Assembly (NCBI RefSeq): GCF_900188205.1 | Contig: NZ_FZOH01000007.1 | Location: forward strand, 118,709-182,708 | Direction: 5' to 3' | DNA: 64,000 nucleotides | Source of the DNA: Geodermatophilus saharensis | GTDB lineage: Bacteria; Actinomycetota; Actinomycetes; Mycobacteriales; Geodermatophilaceae | Part shown: piece by piece, positions 21,013-28,493 of the stretch | Layout: each line of letters starts with the position of its first letter | How positions within the stretch are numbered: the stretch's first letter is position 1 | Translations under genes and position numbers: made by a program | The notes under the pieces: generated by a model | The model's database searches: none | Seen by the model: only the letters and a program-made list of their open reading frames with translations | What the model was told of the DNA's origin: nothing

Positions 21013-21626
21013 GCGCTGTACGGCGACCCGGCCGGCGGCCGGGCAACCCGGACACCCGGGAGGCGGTGCTGGCTGCGGCCCGCGCCGCCTTCGCCGAGCG
21101 CGGCTACGACGGCGCCTCGATCCGCGGGATCGCCACCGCCGCGGGCGTCGACCCGGCGCTGGTGCACCACTACTTCGGCACCAAGGAGGGGCTGTTCCTG
21201 GCGGCGGTGGAGGCGCCGGGGGACCCCGACGAGTTCCTGCCCGAGGTGCTCGCCGCGCCGCCGGACCAGCGCGGCGCCGCCGTCGTGGGGATGGTCCTGC
21301 GGGTCTGGGACGGCCCCGGCCGGTCGGCCGTCCTGGCGCTGGTCCGCTCGGCGGTCAACCACGAGCGGTCGGCGCGGCTGCTCCGCGAGTTCGTGCTGAC
21401 GAAGATCATCCGCCGGGTGGTGGGCTCGCTGGACGTGCCGCGCGAGGAGCGCGAGGCGCGCGGCGCGCTGGTCGCCTCGCAGGTCGCCGGTCTGGTCCTC
21501 ATGCGCTACGTGCTCAAGCTGGAGCCGCTCGCGTCGGCGCCCCGCGAGGAGGTGGTCGCGGCGGTCGGCCCGACCGTGCAGCACTACCTGACCGGCGACG
21601 TCCTCCTCCCCGGCCGGCGCGACTAG
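21009..21626 (+). CDS. TetR family regulator with CTG start
   Basis: Repressor of 205 residues, likely controlling its own operon through the repeats at 19473-19512. The DNA-binding part is REAVLAAARAAFAERGYDGA, SIRGIATAAGVDPALVHHYF and GTKEGLF (about 17-62); the C-terminal ligand domain is of the TetR_C type seen beside ABC exporters. There is no ATG or GTG before helix 1. The best start is CTG at 21009, which overlaps the permease stop (CTGA) and follows GGAGGAGGACCAG; the next GTG at about 21066 would cut helix 1. The TAG stop overlaps that of the converging thioesterase gene (CTAG). Confidence 0.85.
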   Translation: MSAVRRPGRRPGNPDTREAVLAAARAAFAERGYDGASIRGIATAAGVDPALVHHYFGTKEGLFLAAVEAPGDPDEFLPEVLAAPPDQRGAAVVGMVLRVWDGPGRSAVLALVRSAVNHERSARLLREFVLTKIIRRVVGSLDVPREEREARGALVASQVAGLVLMRYVLKLEPLASAPREEVVAAVGPTVQHYLTGDVLLPGRRD

Positions 21627-22435
21627 CGCGCCACCCGGGCGAGCTGCCGGGCCTGGGCGACCAGCCGGCCGGTGGAGTCCCAGATGCGGCACTCCTCGTC
21701 CGACCACCCGCCGGTCACCTCGGTGGAGCGGGACTCGACCAGGCACCAGCCCGGCGCGGGCAGCGCGCGCACCAGCACCTGCAGCTGCACGGTCGGCGCC
21801 CAGCCCGGCCGGCCGACGGCGAACGCGGTCGGCGGCAGCGCGTCGGCGAACAGCAGCAGCGCGAGCGGGTCGGGGTCGCGGCCGTCGGCGAGCCGGATCC
21901 AGGCCCGCAGCAGCCGCGTGTCGGAGGGCCGGCCGGCGACCCAGCCCGCCGTCGCGGGGTCCAGCCGGGTGTCCAGCTGCCGGGCGAGGCCCACGGCCGG
22001 CCCGGCCTCGCTCGTCCGGGTCGGCACGCACGCGTCGGGGGCGGGCGGCTGCGGCGCCGGGTTGACCGTGTAGTCGGCCGGGTCGGCCGACAGGGCCGCC
22101 GTGGTCACCTGGACGGCGAGCGAGGGCCCGGCCGCGCCGCTGAGCAGGACGGTGCGGTGTGCCAGCGTCCGGCCGGCCGGGCCGGGCGTGACGGTGAGGT
22201 CGGCCGGGCCGCCGGGGGTGGCGCGCAGGTAGCTCGCCGACAGCGCCACCGGGTGCGGGTGCGGGCTGTCCAGCAGCGCCGCCCGGGCGACGACGGCGAG
22301 CAGGTACCCGCCGTTGAGGACGCCGTTGCCGACGTCCCACCCCGGGTCCAGCTCGGCGCGGAGGCCGCCGCCCTCGGTGCGGGTGACGGCGGTGGCCCGG
22401 TCGAAGGCGGACTGGGCGGTGTCGGTCTGCGGCAC
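21623..22435 (-). CDS. Acyl-CoA thioesterase-like double hot-dog protein
   Basis: Predicted thioesterase (4HBT_3/TesB-like), hydrolysing acyl-CoA. The 270-residue protein has two hot-dog halves: the first with DVGNGVLNGGYLLAVVARAA, the classic hot-dog helix, and the second around LLLFADALPPTAFAVGRPGW with STEVTGGWSDEECRIWDSTG, the strand that ends many such enzymes. GTG 22435 is chosen because it begins just before the first helix (SAFDRATAV); the open frame continues upstream into the divergent gene. Only 28 bases separate its start from the aldo-keto reductase start, so both promoters overlap coding sequence. Chain-length preference unknown. Confidence 0.78.
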   Translation of the reverse strand: MPQTDTAQSAFDRATAVTRTEGGGLRAELDPGWDVGNGVLNGGYLLAVVARAALLDSPHPHPVALSASYLRATPGGPADLTVTPGPAGRTLAHRTVLLSGAAGPSLAVQVTTAALSADPADYTVNPAPQPPAPDACVPTRTSEAGPAVGLARQLDTRLDPATAGWVAGRPSDTRLLRAWIRLADGRDPDPLALLLFADALPPTAFAVGRPGWAPTVQLQVLVRALPAPGWCLVESRSTEVTGGWSDEECRIWDSTGRLVAQARQLARVAR

Positions 22436-22463
22436 GGCCGCCAGGGTGCCAGGGTCGGTGGAC

Positions 22464-23432
22464 GTGGAGTACACACACCTCGGACGCAGCGGCCTGTCCG
22501 TCTCGCGCCTCTGCCTCGGCACCATGAACTTCGGCTGGCGGACGGCGGAGGCCGACGCCCACGCGATCATGGACCGGGCGCACGACGCCGGGGTCAACTT
22601 CTTCGACACCGCCAACGTCTACGGCTTCGAGGCCGGCAAGGGCCGCACCGAGGAGGTGCTGGGCACCTGGTTCGCGCAGGGCGACGGCCGCCGCGAGCGC
22701 ACCGTGCTGGCCACGAAGGTCTACGGCTCGATGAGCGACTGGCCCAACGACACCTTCCTGTCCGCCCGCAACGTCGTGCGCGCGTGTGAGGCCTCGCTGC
22801 GCCGGATGCAGACCGACTGGATCGACCTCTACCAGTTCCACCACGTCGACCTGGCCACGCCGTGGGAGGAGATCTGGCAGGCCTGCGAGACGCTCGTCGC
22901 CCAGGGCAAGGTGCTCTACGTCGGCTCCTCCAACCACGCCGCCTGGCAGCTCGCCGCGGCCAACGAGGCCGCCGCCCGCCGGCACTTCCTCGGCCTGGTC
23001 AGCGAGCAGTCGCACTACAACCTGCTCACCCGGCACGTGGAGTTGGAGGTGCTGCCCGCCGCCCGGCACTACGGCATCGGCGTCATCCCGTGGAGCCCGC
23101 TCGCGCAGGGACTGCTCGCCGGCGTGCTCGGCGAGCAGGAGGGCGACCGCCGGCACCAGGAGCGCAACCGCGCGCGCGTCGAGCGGCACCGCCCGGCCCT
23201 GCAGGCCTACGAGGACGCCTGCCGCGAGTGGGGGCTGGCGCCGGCCGACGTCGGGCTGGCCTGGCTGCTGCACCAGGACGGCGTCACCGCACCGATCGTC
23301 GGGCCGCGCACGATGGCGCAGTTCGAGGGCTCGCTCGCGGCCCTGGACGTCACTCTCGAGCAGCCCCAGCTCAACCGGCTCGACGAGGTCTTCCCCGGGT
23401 TCCGGGCCGCGCCGATGGAGTACGCGTGGTGA
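22464..23432 (+). CDS. Aldo/keto reductase
   Basis: NADP(H)-dependent (beta/alpha)8 oxidoreductase of the YhdN/voltage-channel-beta-like group, 322 residues. The catalytic tetrad is visible: Asp and Tyr in FFDTANVYGFEAGKGRTE, Lys in VLATKVYGS and His in YQFHHVD. Later, VGSSNHAAWQL, SEQSHYNLL, VIPWSPLAQGLLAG and the cofactor phosphate site VGPRTMAQFEGSL appear in family order. GTG 22464 (MEYTHLGRSGLSVSRL) is the family start; another GTG two codons earlier is possible. Physiological aldehyde or ketone unknown. Divergent from the thioesterase gene. Confidence 0.92.
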   Translation: MEYTHLGRSGLSVSRLCLGTMNFGWRTAEADAHAIMDRAHDAGVNFFDTANVYGFEAGKGRTEEVLGTWFAQGDGRRERTVLATKVYGSMSDWPNDTFLSARNVVRACEASLRRMQTDWIDLYQFHHVDLATPWEEIWQACETLVAQGKVLYVGSSNHAAWQLAAANEAAARRHFLGLVSEQSHYNLLTRHVELEVLPAARHYGIGVIPWSPLAQGLLAGVLGEQEGDRRHQERNRARVERHRPALQAYEDACREWGLAPADVGLAWLLHQDGVTAPIVGPRTMAQFEGSLAALDVTLEQPQLNRLDEVFPGFRAAPMEYAW

Positions 23433-23468
23433 GCGGCCCCGCCCGGGCGGCGTGCCGCCCGACCTCCG

Positions 23469-24404
23469 TCACGGGGGGTCGTTGAGGAAGCGGAACTGCA
23501 GACGCACCGAGTCGTCCATGATCACGAGCAGGGTGGAGTCGCTGGCGTCCCACGTCTCGGGCACCAGGAACACCCGGTCCTCGCCCTGGATCAGCAACCG
23601 CAGGTCGCGGTAGCGGTAGCGGAACGTCTGCCCCTCGTTCGCCTCCAGCGTCGTCTCACGGACCCCGGGGGAGGTCAGGTGCAGCCGCTCGGTGGTGTCG
23701 AGGATGACGGCCGGGAGGCGGTCGAGGTGCCGCGCCGCCTCGCGCGCCGCACCCCGGCCGGACCACTCCGCGAAGGTCGCCGTCGCCCAGAACACGCTGA
23801 TCACCAGGAGCACCGAGAGGACGACGGTGACCAGGGCCGACCTCTGCTGCGCCGACTCGAGCGACCGCGCGATCCGCCTCCCGTAGAGCGCGAGTCCGGC
23901 GCCGGCCGCCATCAGCAGCGGGGTCACGAGGGTGTAGTACGCCCAGCCGCCCCAGAGCGGGAAGGCGAGGAGGAGCAGCACGCCGACGACGACGAGGGCG
24001 TCTCCCGTGGCGACGACGGCCCGCGCTCCCCGGCTCCCCCGCTCCAGGCGGTCGCGCCCGGCCGCGGCCACCTTCGGGTCGGCGCTCTTCGCGTCCGCCA
24101 GTGCGGCCTGCACCCGGCGGTGGACCCGCTCGTGGACGACCGCGACGACGACGGCGAGCAGTGCCAGGACCAGCAGCGGGGTCAGCAGCGGCTCGGGGCT
24201 GCGCATGACGTAGTCCTGCGTGCTCAGGCCGATCGTGTCGACGTCGACGCCGAAGTACAGGTACCGCGCCCGCGAGGAGGCGTAGCCGAAGTAGAAGAGC
24301 AGCGCGGTCAGGACGCTGAGCGGCGCGACGACCTGCGCGACCGATCCCGCGACCTGGCCGAGCCGGTCGAGGGACGTCGCCGGGTCGGGGGGCGGCGCGG
24401 TCAT
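23469..24404 (-). CDS. Multi-pass membrane protein of unknown function
   Basis: I do not recognise a family. The 311-residue protein has about five hydrophobic segments: VAPLSVLTALLFYFGYA (about 26-42), LLVLALLAVVVAVVHE, ALVVVGVLLLLAFPLWGGW, LLMAAGAGLALYG and VTVVLSVLLVISVFWATAT, with a charged cytoplasmic loop after the second (RVHRRVQAALADAKSADPKV). The last 110 residues are soluble and end in strands RYRYRDLRLLIQGEDRVFLV and DDSVRLQFRFL, probably outside. The ATG overlaps the TGA of the upstream lipoprotein gene (ATGA), so the two proteins are made together and probably act together at the cell surface. Confidence 0.7.
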   Translation of the reverse strand: MTAPPPDPATSLDRLGQVAGSVAQVVAPLSVLTALLFYFGYASSRARYLYFGVDVDTIGLSTQDYVMRSPEPLLTPLLVLALLAVVVAVVHERVHRRVQAALADAKSADPKVAAAGRDRLERGSRGARAVVATGDALVVVGVLLLLAFPLWGGWAYYTLVTPLLMAAGAGLALYGRRIARSLESAQQRSALVTVVLSVLLVISVFWATATFAEWSGRGAAREAARHLDRLPAVILDTTERLHLTSPGVRETTLEANEGQTFRYRYRDLRLLIQGEDRVFLVPETWDASDSTLLVIMDDSVRLQFRFLNDPP

Positions 24405-25417
24405 CCCGGCTGTACGGGCTCGATCACGGTGACCGATCCCGTCGGGGGGTCCTCGTTGAGCGCTGCGCCGACCGCCAGGCAGGAGTCCAGGTCGCCGGCC
24501 GACGAGCAGTCCAGGTGACCGGACAGCTCGATGTCCCCCGTCTCCCCCACCACGGCTCCCGTCAGGACCTCGACGTCGACGCCGCAGCTCTCGCTGCCGT
24601 CCTCGAAGACGAACCCCGTGCACGACACCGTGTCCCGGTCCGCGCACGCTGACCCACCGGCCCGGACGTGGTCCGCCCCGGTGACGGCGACGCCCTCGAC
24701 GACGACGCGCCCTCCCTGCGGGAAGACCTGCTCCTCGGTCCTGAAGTTGATCTCGACGCAGCCCGTCGCCCCGACGTCGGCCGGCACCTCGCCGTCGCCG
24801 CCGATCGGCAGTCTCGGCATGTCGACGGTGGGCCGAGCAGGTGCCGGCGGCTCCGGTGCCTCCGGCCCCGGCTGCTCGGGCGGAGGCTGCGGCCCTCCTG
24901 GCTCCGGTGGGGGCTCGGGAGGCGGAGGCGGAGGCGGAGGCGGCGGAGGCGGCGGAGGCGGCGGAGGTGGCGGAGGCGGGGGTGGCGGGGGTGGCGGAGG
25001 GTGGTCCTGCGTGCTCGGCGGGGACGCCGGTGGCTGCGGCGCGCTCGACGGGTCCGCGGAGGGGGTCGGTGCCGGAGGACCCGGTGCGGACGGTGGGTCC
25101 GCCGGGGCCTCGGGTGCCGGGGAGTCCGGCCCCTCCGGTGACGCACCTCCTGAGGGCGCCGGGGAGCCGGGCCCGCCCGACGGTCCCGTCGGTGGTGCGG
25201 ACGACGGTCCGGTCGAGGGCGCCGGGGAGCCGGGTGCGCTCGACGGTCCCGTCGGTGGTGCGGACGACGGCCCGGTCGTCCCCCCTGGGGGAGCCGGCTC
25301 GACCGACGTCGTGGACGCAGGTGCGGCCCGCGTGTCCCCGTCCCCTCCACCGCCGCAGCCGGCGACGACCAGCACCGCCGCGATCCCGGACACCACGCTC
25401 GTGCGCAACCTCGACAT
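24401..25417 (-). CDS. Polyproline-rich surface lipoprotein
   Basis: Exported lipoprotein of 338 residues with no family I recognise. The signal is clear: MSRLRT, a hydrophobic stretch SVVSGIAAVLVVAG and the lipobox VVAGC. Then comes a low-complexity region with 21-residue repeats (GPSSAPPTGPS..., about 45-90), Pro/Ser/Ala-rich sequence and an unbroken run of 28 prolines, long enough to cross the cell wall as a stiff rod. A compact C-terminal domain of about 140 residues carries eight cysteines spread in pairs (ATGCVEINF, GSACADRDTVSCTG, ESCGVDVEV, LDCSSAGDLDSCLA), likely disulphide-bonded. It is coupled to the membrane protein downstream by a 4-base overlap. Confidence 0.8.
   Translation of the reverse strand: MSRLRTSVVSGIAAVLVVAGCGGGGDGDTRAAPASTTSVEPAPPGGTTGPSSAPPTGPSSAPGSPAPSTGPSSAPPTGPSGGPGSPAPSGGASPEGPDSPAPEAPADPPSAPGPPAPTPSADPSSAPQPPASPPSTQDHPPPPPPPPPPPPPPPPPPPPPPPPPPPPEPPPEPGGPQPPPEQPGPEAPEPPAPARPTVDMPRLPIGGDGEVPADVGATGCVEINFRTEEQVFPQGGRVVVEGVAVTGADHVRAGGSACADRDTVSCTGFVFEDGSESCGVDVEVLTGAVVGETGDIELSGHLDCSSAGDLDSCLAVGAALNEDPPTGSVTVIEPVQPG
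24917..25000 (-). repeat. Polyproline-coding triplet repeat
   Basis: 84 bases of GGN triplets (plus strand) encode 28 consecutive prolines of the lipoprotein. Long proline runs need EF-P for translation, and the triplet run is prone to slippage. Confidence 0.9.
25152..25277 (-). repeat. 63-base direct repeat in the lipoprotein gene
   Basis: A unit of 63 bases (21 codons) is present about twice; GACGGTCCCGTCGGTGGTG recurs at 25179 and 25242. It encodes Gly-Pro-Ser-Ala-rich linker. Confidence 0.8.
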
Positions 25418-25597
25418 GCGATCACCCCGGCCGTGGCCGCCGCACCCCGGTCGGGCACCGGCGTGGTCGCCGACGCCCCGGGCGTGCGGATCCTCGGTCT
25501 CGGCTGCCGCGCTTCTCGCGGCCGAGGCCGTGACGTGTTGTGAGTGGGACGACGCTAGGGACCCGCCCGGGTCGAGCGCAACACTCCGTACGCCTGC

Positions 25598-25640
25598 GGT
25601 GACGCGGTGGTGACGCGGGCGGTGACGCGGCGGTGACGCG
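25598..25640. repeat. Four phased GGTGACGCG repeats
   Basis: GGTGACGCG occurs at 25598, 25609, 25621 and 25632, with 11, 12 and 11 base steps, close to one helical turn. They lie about 180 bases before the lipoprotein start, between it and the end of thpR. Repeated binding sites for a regulator would be spaced like this. The rest of the 25418-25648 gap shows nothing I recognise. Confidence 0.6.
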
Positions 25641-25648
25641 GACCCGCT

Positions 25649-26221
25649 TCAGGGCCGCTCCGACGGATCACGCGTGGAGACCGGGAAACTCTCGAGCACC
25701 TCGTGCCGACCGCCGGTGCTGCGGACCATCGTCACCTCGCGCAGCGGCCACTGCGGTCCGCGGTAGCCGGCCAGCCGCTCGGGCAGGTCGCCGTCGGCGG
25801 GCCGGCGCGGGTGCCACCGGCCCAGGGTGAGGTGCGGGCGGAAGGGCCGGTCCTCGACCGGCAGTCCCAGCCCGCGCGCCGCGGCGGCCAGCCGGCCGGC
25901 GAGCGCGGCGAGCACGGCGAGCACGGCGACGTCGCCGTCGACGCCGGCCCAGCACACCTGCGGCCGGCGCCGGGAGCCGAAGCGCCCCGCGCCGGCCAGC
26001 CGCAGCACCGCCGGCGGGGTCGGGGCGACCGCCTCGCCGACCCCCGCGGTCAGGGCGGGCAGCAGGTCGGGCGGCACCGCGCCGAGGAACAGCAGCGTCA
26101 GGTGCCAGCGGGCGGGGTCGCCCCAGCGCGGGGCGCCGGGGGCGTCGCGCAGCGGCGCCAGGGCGGCGGCGAGGGAGTCGCGGGCCTCCGGTGGCGGGGT
26201 CACCGCCACGAACAGCCGCAG
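25649..26221 (-). CDS. thpR: RNA 2',3'-cyclic phosphodiesterase
   Basis: 2H phosphoesterase (LigT/ThpR family) that opens 2',3'-cyclic phosphates on RNA; it can also join tRNA half-molecules. The two catalytic HxT motifs are RWHLTLLFLG (about 38-47) and RPHLTLGRW (about 126-134). I use CTG 26221, which gives the exact family N-terminus (M)RLFVAVTPP and so keeps strand 1; the first conventional start, GTG 26209, gives MAVTPP and loses it. Length is then 190 residues, normal for the family. It lies 14 bases after the small membrane protein gene in the same direction. Confidence 0.85.
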   Translation of the reverse strand: MRLFVAVTPPPEARDSLAAALAPLRDAPGAPRWGDPARWHLTLLFLGAVPPDLLPALTAGVGEAVAPTPPAVLRLAGAGRFGSRRRPQVCWAGVDGDVAVLAVLAALAGRLAAAARGLGLPVEDRPFRPHLTLGRWHPRRPADGDLPERLAGYRGPQWPLREVTMVRSTGGRHEVLESFPVSTRDPSERP

Positions 26222-26235
26222 CGGAGCCGACCCGC

Positions 26236-26643
26236 TCAGCGCACGACCATGCCGGCGTCGGACAGTGCCGACTGCACCCGCAGCCGCTCGACGTCACGGG
26301 GGAAGCCCGGCGGCAACCCGGTGAGCGTCGTCGGGACGTCGAACTGCCGGGCCGCCTCGCACAGCACGTCGTCGTAGGCGGCCTGGAAGCCGAGCCGGCG
26401 CGCCTGCGGGGAGCCGGCCGGGACCACCTCGAGCTGCCGGGCCAGCCGGCGCAGGTCGGCGGCGACCGCCTCGACCGGCCGGTGCACCGGCGCCGGGGGG
26501 ACGTGGCGCTCCCGCGCCCTGCGGCGGGCCCGCAGGTCGGACAGGAACTGCCCGGAGAACAGGCGGAAGGCCAGGCCCATCAGGGCGAAGGCGCCGACGA
26601 GCATCGCGGTGATGCCGGCGAGCTGGAGCAGGGCGGAGGTCAT
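26236..26643 (-). CDS. Small single-pass membrane protein, unknown
   Basis: Hypothetical protein of 135 residues. One membrane helix (LLQLAGITAMLVGAFALMGLA, about 5-25 region) is followed by the basic RARRRARERH and a soluble helical domain with VEAVAADLRRLARQLEVVP, RRLGFQAAYDDVLCEAARQF and VERLRVQSALSDAGMVV. The C-terminal domain recurs in actinobacterial hypothetical proteins, but I cannot name it. ATG 26643 is preferred over GTG 26649 because GGAG lies five bases before the ATG. It is cotranscribed with thpR downstream. Confidence 0.7.
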   Translation of the reverse strand: MTSALLQLAGITAMLVGAFALMGLAFRLFSGQFLSDLRARRRARERHVPPAPVHRPVEAVAADLRRLARQLEVVPAGSPQARRLGFQAAYDDVLCEAARQFDVPTTLTGLPPGFPRDVERLRVQSALSDAGMVVR

Positions 26644-26710
26644 CGTCACTCCGGTGAGACGGTGGCCGCGTCGGGTGGCCGCGACGGTACGACGGCGCGG
26701 CGCCGTCCGC

Positions 26711-26734
26711 CACGTCGCAGCTCACGTCGCAGCT
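26711..26734. repeat. 12-base tandem repeat after the MFS gene
   Basis: Two adjacent copies of CACGTCGCAGCT, touching the stop codon of the MFS gene at 26734. Just beyond, ACGGCGC and GCGCCGT (near 26692-26706) could form a short hairpin. Possibly part of the terminator. Confidence 0.5.
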
Positions 26735-28017
26735 CAGGTCGCGGCCGGCACCCGCCGGGCCAGGGCCGCCGCCCGAACCCGCCGCCCGCGGGCCACCGCC
26801 AGCGCCGCCGCCGCCCCGGCGAGCGCGACCACCGCGCCGCCGAGGACCAGCCCCCAGCGTGCGCCGAGGTGCTCGGACACCCAGCCGATGAGCGGCGCGC
26901 CGAGCGGGGTGCCGCCGAGGAAGCAGGTGAAGTACAGCGCCATCACCCGCCCCCTCATCTGCGGGTCGGCGCCGAGCTGCACGAAGCTGTTGTTGGCCAC
27001 GCTGAACACCAGGGCGGCCGCGCCGGTGGGCACCAGCAGGACGGCGAAGGGCCAGGAGCCCGGCACCAGCCCGCAGGCCACGGTGAGCAGGCCGAACACC
27101 ACCGCGGAGACGAGCAGGAAGCGCTGCCGCGGGCGGGCGCTGCGGCGGGTGGACAGCAGCGCGCCGGTCAGCGAGCCGACCGCGAACAGCGTCGACAGCA
27201 GCCCGAACCCCTCGGCGCCGAGGTCGAGCACCTCGCGGGCCATGAGCGCGATCGTCACCTGGAAGTTGAACCCGAAGGTCCCGATGACGAAGGCCAGGAC
27301 CATCGCCAGGCGAAGGTCGGCCCGGCCCCAGGTGTAGGCCAGGCCCTCGCGCAGCTGGCCGCGGCCGCGCGCCACCGGGTCGCTGGGGCGCAGCTCGGCC
27401 GGCCGCATGGCCAGCAGCGCAGCGATGGTGAACGCGAACGTGGCGGCGTTGAGGGCGAACGCCGGCGCGGTGTCCCCGCCGGAGGCGCCGATGAGCAGGC
27501 CGGCGAGCGCCGGCCCGACCAGCCGGGCGCCGTTGAAGATGGTCGAGTTCAGCCCGACGGCGTTGGGCAGCAGGTCGCGGCCGACCATCTCGGGGACGAA
27601 CGCCTGGCGCACCGGGGCGTCGACGGCCGACACCGAGCCCAGGCCCGCGGCCAGCACGAGCACGTGCCACAGCGCGATCGCGTCGGCGGCCACGAGCGCG
27701 GCGAGCACGAGCGCGAGCAGACCCATCAGCGCCTGGGTGACCACCAGGACGCGGCGCTTGTCGTAGCGGTCGGCCAGGACCCCGCCGTAGAGGCTCAGCA
27801 CCAGCGTCGGCCCGAACTGCAGCGCCGTCACCACGCCGAGGGCCACGCCGCTGTCGCCGGAGAGCTGCAGCACCAGCCAGTCCTGGCCGATGCGCTGCAT
27901 CCAGGTCCCGGTCAGGCTGACCAGGTTGGCCGACGCGTAGAGCCGGAAGTTGTGCACCCGCAGGGACCGGAACGAGCCGTGGCCCGCGGGGGTCGGGTCA
28001 GCAGCCGTGGACGTCAC
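26734..28017 (-). CDS. MFS transporter paired with MarR
   Basis: Membrane efflux carrier, 427 residues, twelve hydrophobic segments, MFS_3 type like the gene at 9.2 kb. The N-terminus reads FRSLRVHNFRLYASANLVSL, helix 1 of this family, followed by GTWMQRIGQDWLVLQL; GGVLADRYDKRRVLV is the MFS loop motif and GADPQMRGRVMALYF marks the second half. The GTG start overlaps the marR TGA as GTGA, so MarR and exporter are coupled; the exporter's substrate may also be the MarR ligand. The frame is open further upstream, but that overlaps marR in another frame. M. tuberculosis has MFS and MarR genes in the matching region. Confidence 0.88.
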   Translation of the reverse strand: MTSTAADPTPAGHGSFRSLRVHNFRLYASANLVSLTGTWMQRIGQDWLVLQLSGDSGVALGVVTALQFGPTLVLSLYGGVLADRYDKRRVLVVTQALMGLLALVLAALVAADAIALWHVLVLAAGLGSVSAVDAPVRQAFVPEMVGRDLLPNAVGLNSTIFNGARLVGPALAGLLIGASGGDTAPAFALNAATFAFTIAALLAMRPAELRPSDPVARGRGQLREGLAYTWGRADLRLAMVLAFVIGTFGFNFQVTIALMAREVLDLGAEGFGLLSTLFAVGSLTGALLSTRRSARPRQRFLLVSAVVFGLLTVACGLVPGSWPFAVLLVPTGAAALVFSVANNSFVQLGADPQMRGRVMALYFTCFLGGTPLGAPLIGWVSEHLGARWGLVLGGAVVALAGAAAALAVARGRRVRAAALARRVPAAT

Positions 28018-28448
28018 CCACCGGCGAGCTCCTCCATGATCGCGGCGGCCTCGCGCAGGGTGGCCCGCTTCTCCGGCGTCAGCGAGTGCAGCCGGCCCGA
28101 CAGCCACGCCTCGCGGGCCCGGGCCTCCTCGCCGAGCAACTCCTCGGCGGCGTCGGTGAGGCCGATGACCACCTGCCGGCCGTCGGTGGGGTGCGGGGTG
28201 CGGGTGACCAGCCCCCGGCCCTCCAGGGCGACGACGACGCGGGTCATCGACGGCGGCTGGACCCGCTCGTGCGCGGCCAGCTCGCCCGGGCTCATCGGGC
28301 CGTGCCGCTTGAGCGTGGACAGCGCGGCGAGGTGGGTGAGCGTGACGGAGGTGTCGACCCGCTGGTTGCGCAGCCGCCGGGAGAACCGCATGACGGCCAG
28401 CCGCAGGTCGTGGGCCAGCGCCGCGGTGTCCAGCGTCGACCTCGTCAC
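28014..28448 (-). CDS. MarR family transcriptional regulator
   Basis: Winged-helix repressor, 144 residues. The recognition region is MSPGELAAHERVQPPSMTRVVVALEGRGLV with the wing RTPHPTDGRQVVIGLT (about 53-98), flanked by dimerising helices at each end (HDLRLAVMRFSRRLRNQ and REAWLSGRLHSLTPEKRATL). GTG start at 28448. It sits 31 bases after azgA on the same strand and couples to the MFS exporter, so it may control either or both. An imperfect inverted repeat over the end of azgA (28472-28493) is a possible operator. Confidence 0.9.
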   Translation of the reverse strand: MTRSTLDTAALAHDLRLAVMRFSRRLRNQRVDTSVTLTHLAALSTLKRHGPMSPGELAAHERVQPPSMTRVVVALEGRGLVTRTPHPTDGRQVVIGLTDAAEELLGEEARAREAWLSGRLHSLTPEKRATLREAAAIMEELAGG

Positions 28449-28471
28449 GCCCTCAGCCTACCCGGGTCCTT

Positions 28472-28493
28472 AGCACTGCTCAGAACAGTTGCT
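28472..28493. promoter_or_regulatory. Possible MarR operator
   Basis: AGCACTG (28472-28478) and CAGTTGCT (28486-28493) form imperfect inverted arms 24 bases before the marR start, over the last codons of azgA. Suggestive only. Confidence 0.25.

Noticed and set aside
24531..25613. Glycine-rich plus-strand frame resembling a PE-PGRS protein
   Set aside because: It is the reverse complement of the proline-rich lipoprotein; GGN triplets read as Gly on one strand and Pro (CCN) on the other. The minus frame has a signal and lipobox.
25598..25640. Possible CRISPR array
   Set aside because: Repeats are 9 bases with 2-3 base gaps; far too short for repeats and spacers.
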